Shown here one piece after another: positions 35,545 through 44,551 of a stretch of DNA of 64,000 bases (within the stretch, counting starts at the first letter, position 1; each line of letters starts with the position of its first letter). Location of the stretch: contig JASEVX010000011.1 in NCBI GenBank assembly GCA_031761405.1, positions 32,538,140-32,602,139 of the forward strand. Reading direction: 5' to 3'. Under the pieces are notes generated by a model. That model searched no databases. It saw nothing but the letters and a program-made list of their open reading frames with translations, and had not been told where the DNA came from. The position numbers were made by a program, and so were the translations under genes. This stretch comes from Serripes groenlandicus (lineage: Eukaryota > Mollusca > Bivalvia > Cardiida > Cardiidae).

Positions 35545-36904
35545 CTTAGATTAATGAGCCAGACAGTCTAATTCAATAAGACGGACATATTTTGTTTAAA
35601 ATATGTGGGTTATACATACATTGTGGACCCATACCAGAGCAACTTTTCATTGGAAATTGTGTTATATTATCGTTCTATTTTTGATAATTGTTATCTGATT
35701 ATATTGGAATGTGGCAATTACTTTAAGGGACTCATGGCATTCAGTCAGTCTTAGTCTACATTATGTACGAAGTCCGAAGGCTGTTAAACAAAAGAAACAC
35801 AAAGTTCATAGCAAATTTTAATAATCATTTCATATTTCATGCTTAATACAAGATAATATAATATGAATTAAGGCAAAGCCTCAGAAAGTTTCGGAAAGTG
35901 CATTCAGTCTCATCTACTAAGCTGTTGTGCACTAACGCATTTACTATTTTCTCAATTGATAATGGATAGAGTTGTCACCCAGGGGTAGAGATTTCAAGTT
36001 CAAGCCGAGTGAGTCAACTTACTTCCCGAATGTCAAAGACTACTTTTACCAGTGAATATTGAACATTTCCCCAAGAGTTTTAAAGAGTATAGAACGTATT
36101 ATGACCATGAAGGGAATATCCTGATAGCCATAATAAATGCATAAATTAACATATAAAATATGTTTATATGTCTTTGGATAAATGCATCAACATTTTGAAA
36201 AAAAAAATTAAAAAAAATCTGCCAACTGAACTTGAAATCAGACAAGCAGTTGCAGAGGAAAAATGTTTATATTTGATATTTTACCATTTTTCTGATGCCA
36301 CATTTCAGCATTGCTTTGAACTAATCAATATCCTTTGAACAATTCATGTAGAGGGTTAATTAAAGAACGTTTTTTGCCAATTTATCTTGCCATAAGACAT
36401 GCAGTTTAGAGGAAAATTGTTATTTTACTCCCTTTCTGATACTTTTTGGCAGCATTGATCTTAAACCACTCTGAAAAGGGCAACACAATGTTTTTTTAAG
36501 CCAAATTGTCTTGAAATAAGACCCCACACTCTGATAATGCCTGCCAACATTGGTTTTTATTTAATAAATATGACTTGAATAAGTGTATGGATGGTCATAT
36601 AAGGAAAAGTAATGCAACAGTGTTATAACTTTGAAATTATACCTGCAACTTCCTTTTCTTATGCCACATGCGGATAATATTTTTCAACCAATCAAAATGA
36701 TTTGAATATTTTTAGGGTTACATAAGGAACTTTCCTGCCAAATTATACAGAAATACCAGAATAACAAAAAACATTGTGTCACTTTACTTCTTTTCTGATG
36801 GAGTAGTTTCCAGACTTCAACACAGAATTTATTCCTTTGAACATTTTGAAAGAGGACACCAAATCAATATTTCTGTGCAGTTCAGTTAAAATTGGTCAAG
36901 TAGT
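35545..36904. other. Interior of candidate element, no gene seen
   Basis: AT-rich. Contains no frame of note; a few A-rich and T-rich runs. Confidence 0.4.
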
Positions 36905-37133
36905 TTAAACCTTTCCCACATACAATAAATCTGCAACAGACAACTTTAAAAATGTAAGCTCAAAAAAATGGAAATTCTCAATAGTTGTAGGTAAAATTAC
37001 TGAAAAAAGTTGTAAACTTTGTGACAAAAGGAGAAATTGCTCATTTTGAGCAATTTCTCCTTTTGTCACAATGTTTTCTAAAGTCGTCTGCTGCAGATGC
37101 GTCTAAATGTGTCTACAGGTGGGAAAGGGTTAA
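36905..37133. mobile_element. TTAA-type MITE (CCCTTTCCC family), full length
   Basis: Ends TTAAACCTTTCCCACATAC and GGTGGGAAAGGGTTAA are inverted repeats bounded by TTAA-like tetramers. The centre (37021-37069) is a perfect hairpin, 22 bp stem and 5-base loop, from gtgacaaaaggag through gagcaatttctcc. Inner arms caacagacaactttaaaaat / gtcgtctgctgcagat also pair loosely. piggyBac-type origin is inferred. Confidence 0.85.
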
Positions 37134-37251
37134 AAGCAGCCGTTGTTTAAATAAATAGTTGCTGGTGTATATTGCACAATGGATTGAGGATTATCACAAA
37201 AGCTGTGCTGATATTGATTAAATTATATGTATTTAGCTACAGTGTAATTTT
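37134..37251. other. No recognisable feature
   Basis: Short AT-rich spacer. Confidence 0.4.
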
Positions 37252-37323
37252 TTCCCCACTGAGATTTGAACTCAGAACTCCTGGCTAGACCAGGTGTTTT
37301 ACCAGTTAAAACTATAAGGTCTC
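37252..37323 (-). other. tRNA-like sequence, anticodon-loop CTA
   Basis: On the minus strand: D arm GTTTTAACTGGTAAAAC, anticodon region CCTGGTCTAGCCAGG and a perfect 5 bp T arm CTGAGTTCAAATCTCAG with a 7-base loop. The acceptor stem pairs at only about 5 of 7 positions and the anticodon arm fits poorly (either a 5-base loop or a 4 bp stem). With a 7-base loop the anticodon would be CTA, which reads UAG. A related sequence is at 14029. Most likely a tRNA-derived SINE head or pseudo-tRNA. Confidence 0.45.
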
Positions 37324-37559
37324 AAAATGTAGCTAAACACATTTAATTTACGATCAAGATTGTCCTCAAAGAAAGTCACATTTGGTAAATGCCTCATGTT
37401 CTTTACCAAAAAAAGGAATTCCTAATAAATCAGAGCTTGTGATAGTTTAATTGTAATTTAAACAAGAGCGCCAAATGTCACAAAATACGCCTGTCCTGTT
37501 TTTTTTTAGACCAAGTATAGCGATAATTGGTTGTACGTCAGGCAAATTTAGAGAGCGGA
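37324..37559. other. No recognisable feature
   Basis: AT-rich spacer; the sequence around 37463 (aacaagagcgccaaatgtca) leads into the tandem array. Confidence 0.4.
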
Positions 37560-38185
37560 CACTGTTAGACATAAGTGTGTAGTGACTAAGATAACATGGT
37601 AAGTTATTGAACCTGACCAAGATATTCTGCCCATCAACATATTGTCTAAATTTGGTGATGATCGGATAAAGGCTTCACAAGTTATTTAGCTGACAAGACC
37701 AATTTTAGGTAATTTCTATAATTAAAGGGCGATAACTCTCGATTGAATGAGGCGATATGGCTAGTTATCGAACTTATCTGAGATATTATGCCAATACACA
37801 TTATGATCAAATTTGGTGATGATTAAACAAAGGCTTCTAAAGTTATTAAGCTGACAAGACCAATTTTAGGTAATTTCTATAAATAAAGGGCAATAACTTT
37901 CGATTGACTGAAGCGATGTGGCTAGTTATCAAACTTATCAGACCGAGATATTATGCCAATACACTTTCTGACCAAAATTGGTGATGATTGGACAAAGGCT
38001 TCTAAAGTTATTAAGCTGACAAGACCAATTTTAGGTAATTTCTATAATTAAAGGGCGATAACTCTCGATTGACATATGCGATATGGCTAGTTATAAAACG
38101 TGTACGAGATATTATACTAATACACATTCTGACCAAATTTCATGATGATTGGACAAAGGCTTCTTCAGTTATTGAGCTGACAACA
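37560..38185 (+). repeat. Tandem array, ~163 bp unit, about 3.7 copies
   Basis: The marker taaagggc(g/a)ataact occurs at about 37722, 37884 and 38049. Each unit carries gtgatgattggacaaaggct, tctaaagttattaagctgac, aagaccaattttaggtaatt, gatatggctagttat and gagatattatgccaatacac. It ends in a short GC-rich segment (gacgccgcccgccagcccgc, 38189-38210) and an aaaacgggtgtataaaaacc tail. Confidence 0.85.
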
Positions 38186-38628
38186 TACTGGACGCCGCCC
38201 GCCAGCCCGCCTGTACGCCGCAGGTAAAACTATAATACGTTCCGTTAAAAAACGGGTGTATAAAAACCTAACCAATTATGTTTTTCTAAACATTAAATTG
38301 TTATCTTACAACACTATAATATTCTTATTACTGATTAGACTTATGCAACCATGTCCCTTATACATGTATCATCTCATGTATTTGCTATGTAAAACATGAG
38401 TATAAGAAGTTTTTCAAATGCATTTACCAGTAGAATAAGCCATGTTTTTCAAGGATTGAAATAATTTAATCAATATTTGAAGAGGATGAACAATTGGGCC
38501 AAATTATTTTTAAATCAGGCCAGAATTTTCAAAACAAATGCATTTTCATTGCAAAGAGGATAAGCATTAAGGAACATTCTTATGAAGGTGGATTGCAATG
38601 GACAAAGTTGTACAGAAGGAGACATTGT
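38186..38628. other. No recognisable feature
   Basis: After the GC-rich end of the array, AT-rich DNA without gene or repeat signature. Confidence 0.4.
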
Positions 38629-38790
38629 TTAACACTTTCCCACTTGTAGATGACGTGTGAAATCACTGTGGCAAAGGGAGATAACGCTCATAGTGAATAT
38701 TTCATCCTTTTGCAAGTCTAGCTTTTATCCAAAGAGATTTTCCATATTTTGGCCTAGCTTTTTTTAATGCTGTCTGTGAGAAAGGGATAT
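38629..38790. mobile_element. TTAA-type MITE (CCCTTTCCC family), diverged and shortened
   Basis: Left end TTAACACTTTCCCACTTG, right end GTGAGAAAGGGATAT. Interior is reduced (gtggcaaagggagataacgc, ttcatccttttgcaag). Confidence 0.65.
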
Positions 38791-38855
38791 GAGGATGGAA
38801 AGAAAGTTCAGAAAAAGCTTTAGACCCTAGTTTGAAAGAAACAAACAACTTAAGT

Positions 38856-39083
38856 TTAACCCTTTCCCTCATATGGACGTTTTCTGACGCCTCTGCAGCA
38901 GACGGCTTTTTGAATACAGTGACAAAAGAAGAAATTGCTCAAAATGAGCAATTTTTCCTTTTGCCACAATGTTTTCCTCTTTAAGTCATAGGTTGTCCAT
39001 TCAATTATAGAGATTTTCTATTTTTTGACAAAATACGTTCAAAGTCATCTGCTGCATAATTGTCGTATGACGGAAAGGGTTAA
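38856..39083. mobile_element. TTAA-type MITE (CCCTTTCCC family), full length
   Basis: Perfect TTAA at both ends (38856-38859 and 39080-39083), with inverted ends CCCTTTCCCTCATATG and GTATGACGGAAAGGG. Interior hairpin gaaattgctc / gagcaatttttcc. The plus frame 39025-39231 overlaps its right end and is not a gene. Confidence 0.85.
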
Positions 39084-39239
39084 TCATATTGAGCAATTAT
39101 TTCAACTCTTTTCAATAATTTTACTTTCATTTAAAGAGATTTTCCATTTGTTTTGCTTAGATGTTTTCAAAATGGTCTGTTGCATATTTATTTTATGTGA
39201 GAAAGGATTTAGGTTAATATTTTTTATTTAAACTTATAT

Positions 39240-40030
39240 TCCATTCTAATTTGGGGCTACACCCCTAAACTCCTGCTTCATCATTAATTCAATTATACTG
39301 TGCAAAGACAAAAAAATAAAAAAATTGTAACAAAGAACAATAGGTGACTAGGTCAAACTGAATACACTTTGTGGCAACATAATATATAAACAATGTTTTT
39401 ATGCCTGTCAGTAAAAATAACCATATTGAAGAATGCAAATCTTTTGAGTGGACATGCACAGTACATTTCACCTATATGAATCAATAAAAAAAATCACAAT
39501 TGAAGGTTATAATTTCATGCTAATCTAGTTTAACTGCCAATTCATCAAAGAATGATTTTTAACAGACATCATCAATTTAACGCTTTGAAGCTTTCCCTCA
39601 TATGACAAATCTGCAGTAGACGACTTTGAAAATGTCTACTCAAAAATAAGGAACATCTCTATAATTGTTAAAACCTATATAGAATGAAGATAATTTGCCA
39701 CACATTGGTCAACATCAGCCCCTTTGAATGAATGTTAAAATTGTTCATTTCATGTTGCCAGACGCATCCTAAACTGTTTATCAACTGTAAACAACATCAG
39801 GGGCTGCGCCCCCGAACCCCTGCAATTTCAATCTGAAAGAACAAGTTTAGTTGCACACATAAAAAAAACATTGTTTACATCTTATTAGAAACCAGCATGT
39901 ACATTCCAGCTTTCAAAGTCCTTGATTGTATTGACTGTGTAGTGGACATGTACTAACATAATATGTTTAAACTTTAACCTATATGATTAATATGAATCCA
40001 TAAAATCTTGTCGTAATTGAAGGTAGCAAC
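39240..40030. repeat. Imperfect tandem duplication, ~530 bp period
   Basis: Two diverged copies: ttggggctacacccctaaac at 39250 corresponds to aggggctgcgcccccgaacc at 39779. Likewise gagtggacatgcacagtac, acctatatgaatcaataaa and aattgaaggtta at 39433-39510 correspond to tagtggacatgtact, acctatatgattaat and aattgaaggtag at 39941-40027. Between them lies a partial CCCTTTCCC-family MITE (about 39591-39680). The minus frame 39289-39471 is in this repeat. Confidence 0.65.
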
Positions 40031-40087
40031 AGAGTTAAGTAAATTCTGATTGAGAAGAAACTTTTTTCACCAGTGTGCCTATAACAC

Positions 40088-40390
40088 AGTGGACGGCCTC
40101 GGCAGTGTTTTGGTAGAACTTCTGCCTTTGGTGCGGGTAGTCCCACATTTATTTGGACTGGGATGCGGGAGGTCGCAAGTCCGATCCCCAGTAGGGTCAA
40201 GCCAAAACCTTTACAAATTGTAGATGTGACTGCCCTTCTTGATGCTCAGGGTTGCTGGGTTAGCATTACAACTGACTGGCTGGTGTCAGGATAAATAGAC
40301 CAGAAGTACTGGTAACTTACCCAGTACATGCCATCAGATAACTAGAGAATTGTTGAAAGCGGCGTAAAACATTTAAAAACACACCAAACA
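40088..40390 (+). mobile_element. tRNA-derived SINE, near full length
   Basis: Begins with a tRNA-like head (gttttggtagaacttctgcc as A-box part, aggtcgcaagtccgatcccc as B-box part), a short linker, then the body ggttgctgggttagcattac, aactgactggctggtgtcag, gataaatagaccagaagtac, tggtaacttacccagtacat and the 3' end attgttgaaagcggcgtaaa ac. It is the best reference copy for the SINE pieces at 1281, 4328, 10259, 11575, 19730, 21336 and 61897. The minus frame 39979-40200 is antisense to its head. Confidence 0.8.
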
Positions 40391-40736
40391 ATGACACAGT
40401 TGAGAGACATAGCCAGTACAAGAGGTAGCAATGCCATAAAGCCAAAGTGTAACCGCACGGTGTCAGGTAAAATTTACTACTTGTCATAATGACTGTTCAT
40501 TGGTTCAAACCAGTACAAATGGGCAACTTGGATAGGGAATTGTCTTTTCTACAGATCTGCCAAGGTTCATTAGATTCTACACATTCACACGGATGGACCC
40601 ACCAATTGATCACTTATAATTAATAAGCTGATCCATCGGTTAAATGAATAAAAATTGGTATTAACTACTAAATATAAAGAAATTGTATCTTTATCCATAA
40701 AGAAGTAACAATAACACAATCTAAACCATCAATATA
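40391..40736. other. No recognisable feature
   Basis: AT-rich, nothing recognised. Confidence 0.4.
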
Positions 40737-40907
40737 ATGTCTTCCTCAAGGCGACGCAAGATTACAACATATATGAACAGAGAATATCTTTCATTGGTTC
40801 TACTTATCAGAGAAGCAGATGAACGAAAGACGAAACATACTGTTCACAACTTCAGACTTGACTTCAAGTGCGTAAAACATTGGGTACGAAACGGAATCCT
40901 TGTTTAA
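40737..40907 (+). CDS. Short basic ORF, possible HTH-like fragment
   Basis: A 56-codon frame starting ATG TCT TCC TCA and ending TAA at 40907. It begins with a basic cluster (MSSSRRRKIT) and ends in DFKCVKHWVRNGILV. The spacing of a hydrophobic helix (YLSLVLLIREADE), a second basic segment and a terminal K.V.HWVRN recalls the helix-turn-helix 'Y..efKL.VI.eA......aa..f.vd.k.VrrWr' found in BrkDBD/pogo-type DNA-binding domains. The similarity is weak and many positions differ. It lies inside the candidate MULE element. It may be a transposon-domain relic or a chance frame. Confidence 0.22.
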   Translation: MSSSRRRKITTYMNREYLSLVLLIREADERKTKHTVHNFRLDFKCVKHWVRNGILV

Positions 40908-41313
40908 TTTTAAGCATTAAGAAGCATTGGACATGTCTGATATGGAAAGAAAGTTGCGAGGTGCTTAAAAACTATTTATATAATCATATACTTGTGAGGA
41001 TGCATCTCAAACTTACATGATGGCTCGGCAAAACACTCCGAGTCTGCACATTTTGGTTGTCTTTACAAGCATGTTAAACATGAACGGCAACTCTAAGACT
41101 AAATGTTAACCGGAACATTGTAAATAATTATCATGTTTCTTACGAATATGGTTTCGTGACACAAAGATTAAACAAAACAACATGACTCCCATTAGGCCTA
41201 GCAATAAACATATAATGTGACAAATTTGCCTAAGAATAAACTGAGTGACCACGATTTGTGACAAATGGGCCATGATCAACCGTTTTGAATGAATCACGAT
41301 AGCACAAGCTTAC
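40908..41313. other. No recognisable feature
   Basis: A minus frame at 41106-41297 has one hydrophobic stretch (HIICLLLGLMGVMLFCLIFV) but starts just past a donor-like site and has no other support. Confidence 0.35.
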
Positions 41314-41560
41314 CTGACGGTCGTTGACTTTCAGCAGTTATGGACAGTTTAACACAATAAATCCATTGAACAGTTTTCTAAATGATAAAATGACGGGTGT
41401 TTCCTGTATTTTGTTACCAACGAACGCATATCGGATCTACTAGATCGAAAAATTTAATCGAGTCGATACGGGCCAGAGGTCAAGAATCCGCCATTTTTAA
41501 CGTGGTTAATGAAAAGCTTGAAATTTGAATGCGCTTAGTGACACTGACGTCATTTTTATG
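41314..41560 (-). promoter_or_regulatory. Candidate promoter and non-coding first exon (minus)
   Basis: On the minus strand, from right to left: a CRE palindrome TGACGTCA (about 41545-41552), then AAAAATGGCGGATTC (YY1-like, about 41485-41500), then about 170 bases free of GT-AG interruptions, then a strong splice-donor-like ccgtcag|gtaagc whose exon would end at 41314. No downstream coding exon is identified. If real it may belong to the candidate MULE element around it or to a host gene extending leftward. Confidence 0.3.
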
Positions 41561-41635
41561 GAATTGTTCTCTGAAAGAATCTTCGAAACATGTTCAATGA
41601 TGTAAACATTTGATATACAGTCTGAAATCGGATAA

Positions 41636-42019
41636 TCAGATGTCCGAGTAGTCCCAAATTGCCCACAGACTTCGTTTTGTAACAAGCAAAAATAGCACCA
41701 TAGTATATGTGACCTTTGACCCTGACCGTAAGAAGTTTCTAACCGAAACTTTATAAGAATATATTAATGTTGTAAAGGCTAAAGTACTTAAGTTCCACAT
41801 CGGAATAGGGAAGCCTTTCATCCAAGTAGAAGAGAAGTACTCTGTGAACGCAGTGGTAGCCTCGCAGTCTGTAGCTGTGGACTTCAGGGCGAACCAGGCG
41901 GTGCGAACCTGTGAAAGAGGAACAAATGCCAGGGCAGCAGCAGATCGAACGAAGTCGTAGAAAGCTCCATTCTTCTTGTAGAGTCTGAAGTGGCCGTTGG
42001 TCTGGACCCAGCAGTTTGT
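41636..42019 (-). pseudogene. MULE-type transposase fragment
   Basis: The minus frame is open for about 127 codons after a stop near 42020. The first part reads TNGHFRLYKKNGAFYDFVRS, AAALAFVPLSQVRTAWFALK, then TAFTEYFSSTWMKGFPIPMW N. The combination 'lA.vP...v..a...L', a short linker, 'f..Yf..tWm.g.fP..mWN' is characteristic of the region after the catalytic core in MULE-domain transposases, including the FLYWCH-linked ones. After the WN the match stops: the next residues do not continue with the usual N-x-x-E-G-W-H stretch, so the fragment ends at a break or an unrecognised splice site. The catalytic DDE core is not found here. It lies just inside the right iteron cluster (42178-42253). Confidence 0.65.
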
Positions 42020-42177
42020 TCAAAAATCAATTTCCATTGAGATCCCCTTAATAAAGATAAAAGCTGTAATTGCTTAAAGTTTTCACACCAAGATTTATAA
42101 TTGCTTTAAGAAAGGTCAATGTAAGATTAAATGGCAATCTCCGTAGACATATAGCTATGTATATTCATTTTATGGAC

Positions 42178-42253
42178 AGTAGACGACATGGGAACAAGGG
42201 TGTAGACGAAATGGGACACAAACTGTAGACAAAATGGGATTAGACGAAATGGG
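42178..42253 (-). repeat. Right iteron cluster of candidate MULE element
   Basis: Four copies of the complement TGTAGACGAAATGGG: 42178-42192 (diverged), 42201-42215 (exact), 42224-42238 (one change) and 42239-42253 (two changes), spaced 23, 23 and 15 bases. They mirror the three copies at 35467-35544. Subterminal direct repeats inside inverted ends are common transposase-binding sites in DNA transposons. Confidence 0.6.
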
Positions 42254-42825
42254 ATGTTACCAGCTAGGTTCTTTTTAGCTGTATCATGCAATGTGGTTTC
42301 TTGTTACATCTGCGTACAATGAAGACGCAGGAAAGCCTTCTTTGTCCGACTGGGTGTTATTACATGTGCATGTGTATATACCTAAATACGTCGTCAGAAG
42401 CAAGAAGCGTACTATAAACTAGACTTATGTTTAGCAAATGTAACTCATAGTGATACCGTTTACGGAATTTCATTCGAAACTAAATTGCCGAACAAAGCTC
42501 GTGTATAAAGCTTAGAACGTCATTATATTTGGATGCAATAGACTGTATGGCTTTGTTTGTGTCATTTAGATTAAGATACTGTCAAAAGAATAGACAACTT
42601 TTAAGGTCACTTACCTTGCCAGGCAATTTCCAAATGGCAAAGAACAATCTTCACGATTGATGATACGTATAGATCATTCACTTCTGAACTATTGAAAGAT
42701 ATGTGGAACTTTGGATATCTTTTCCATATGGTTTAACTGAGAATTAAAACTTCACTTCAATATTTGACGCATGGCACAAACTCTCTGCTTTTACAATTAA
42801 GAGCGTTAAAACTATGCTCTATTAT
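42254..42825. other. No recognisable feature
   Basis: AT-rich spacer between the candidate element and the next repeat array. Confidence 0.4.
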
Positions 42826-43033
42826 AATCCGGACACACAATATTGGCCGATCTAAATATCTGTGTAAACATAAACAATCGATTGTGGAACGGAGACCCGA
42901 TATTGGCCGATCTAAATAAATTTGTAAACATAAACCGTCGACTGTAGTCCGGAAACACAATATTGTCAAATCTAATTAAATATTGGTGTAAACATAAACA
43001 ATTGATTATGTATAGATAGATAGATAGATATAT

Positions 43034-43064
<31 letters not shown>

Positions 43065-43097
43065 TAGATAGGTAGATATAGATAGATAGATAGATAT

Positions 43098-43167
<70 letters not shown>

Positions 43168-43760
43168 TTTCATCTTACAATCAATGCACATGACACATTC
43201 ACACATTCGCGCACTCACTCGTTCGCACGTGAAAGTTCGGACACACAGCATTGGCCAAGGTTAATATCTATTGAAACATAAACACTCGATTAAAGTCGGT
43301 AAGTCCGGTAATTATTATTGGCTTATCTAAATACATATGTACGCACAAACAATGGTCTATAGTCTGGACACCTATTATTGGCTGATCTAAATATCGATTT
43401 AATTTTTTGGAGACATAAACACTCGATTTCATTTGGTGAAGACATAAATAATCGGTTTGAGACCGATATAAATATCGGTGTAAACATAAACAATTGATTA
43501 TATATAGATAGATAGATAGATATATTTTATTGACTTATTAAAACTATACATAGTTTTTCATCTCACAACATAAGTATTAATAAATAAATTACATGCACAT
43601 GACACATTCACACAAACAATGGTCTATAGTCTGGACACAGATTATTGGCTGGTCTAAATATCGATTTAATTTGGAGACATAAACACTCGATTTAATTTGG
43701 TGAAGACATAAATAATCGGTTTGAGTCCGGACTCACTTTTTGACCGATCTAATTAGGAAA
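42826..43760. repeat. Tandem ~60 bp repeats with two microsatellite interruptions
   Basis: Units read like ccggacacacaatattggcc, gatctaaatat, gtaaacataaacaatcgatt. They start near 42829, 42892 and 42950 and continue, more diverged, from 43237 to 43760. A larger duplication (caatggtctatagtctggac at 43350 and again at 43617, about 267 bases apart) overlies them. TAGA microsatellites split the array at 43011-43167 and 43503-43522. Confidence 0.7.
43011..43167. repeat. Microsatellite (TAGA)n
   Basis: About 157 bases of TAGA repeats with a few interruptions. The minus frame 43006-43251 (repeats of LSIY) is its translation. Confidence 0.95.
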
Positions 43761-43824
43761 TATATCTCATTTTGAGTGATATAACGGCCGAATTCCTAAC
43801 AAACAATATTGGTAGATGTCAATA

Positions 43825-43920
43825 TGAGTGTTTGTATTTACAATCGACCATCTAATAGTTTTTATGAAACAACATAGATGCTGATTACAAAATCAAGTAA
43901 TCCGTTTGTCAATATTCGAT
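43825..43920 (+). repeat. Segment inverted relative to 24590-24690
   Basis: atgagtgtttgtatttacaa, tcgaccatctaatagttttt, atgaaacaacatagatgctg and caaaatcaag match the reverse complement of 24598-24700. In both places the segment precedes a forward copy of the 2 kb repeat, but at different distances. Confidence 0.65.
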
Positions 43921-44551
43921 CAGCCCAAACTCATTGTCCATGGTATACCGTAGCTAACATAGTACGATGTATCAAACATTTTATTTCTTACGTTTTGAAA
44001 TAATCTAGGAAATGTCTAGACTTTAAGCGAGCATTTCCTTAACAGCATCGAGTTAATTAAAACCATTCAAACACAGGTCATGTCCAATAGGATGGATTAA
44101 AATTACGCAAGTTCCGACTTTGGTACAAGATTATTTCCAATTTCCCAAAACTGTCAAACTTCACAGGTCATTCCACAGAGAAGTCGGTTATGTCAATAAA
44201 AATAACTCGTATCGTCCCCCCCAGTAGCATTTAGTGATCACACCATAGACGGTTTGACAGTGTCTGTTTTATTTAGGAAATGATGGTGTCTATATTCAAG
44301 ATTGAGTTGACAATCAAATACAATAACAGACCATTTTATAAATGTCTTAACACTGTTTATCCAATCATATATTGCCGTGATCCCAGCAACTTACATTGTT
44401 CTCTGAACACGTCGTCTCCTACATGCAAAACTGTAGTAACTCAATAATACGGTCAACAAGGGGTTACAATAGCTCTGCACAAAGAGAACGATTTATCTGT
44501 TGACACGTGGCTTTGGAAAGATTGTCTCACGATGGAAATGTACTAACAGTA
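43921..44551. other. No recognisable feature
   Basis: Spacer of about 630 bases, nothing recognised. Confidence 0.4.

Noticed and set aside
43006..43251. LSIY-repeat frame
   Set aside because: Translation of the (TAGA)n microsatellite.
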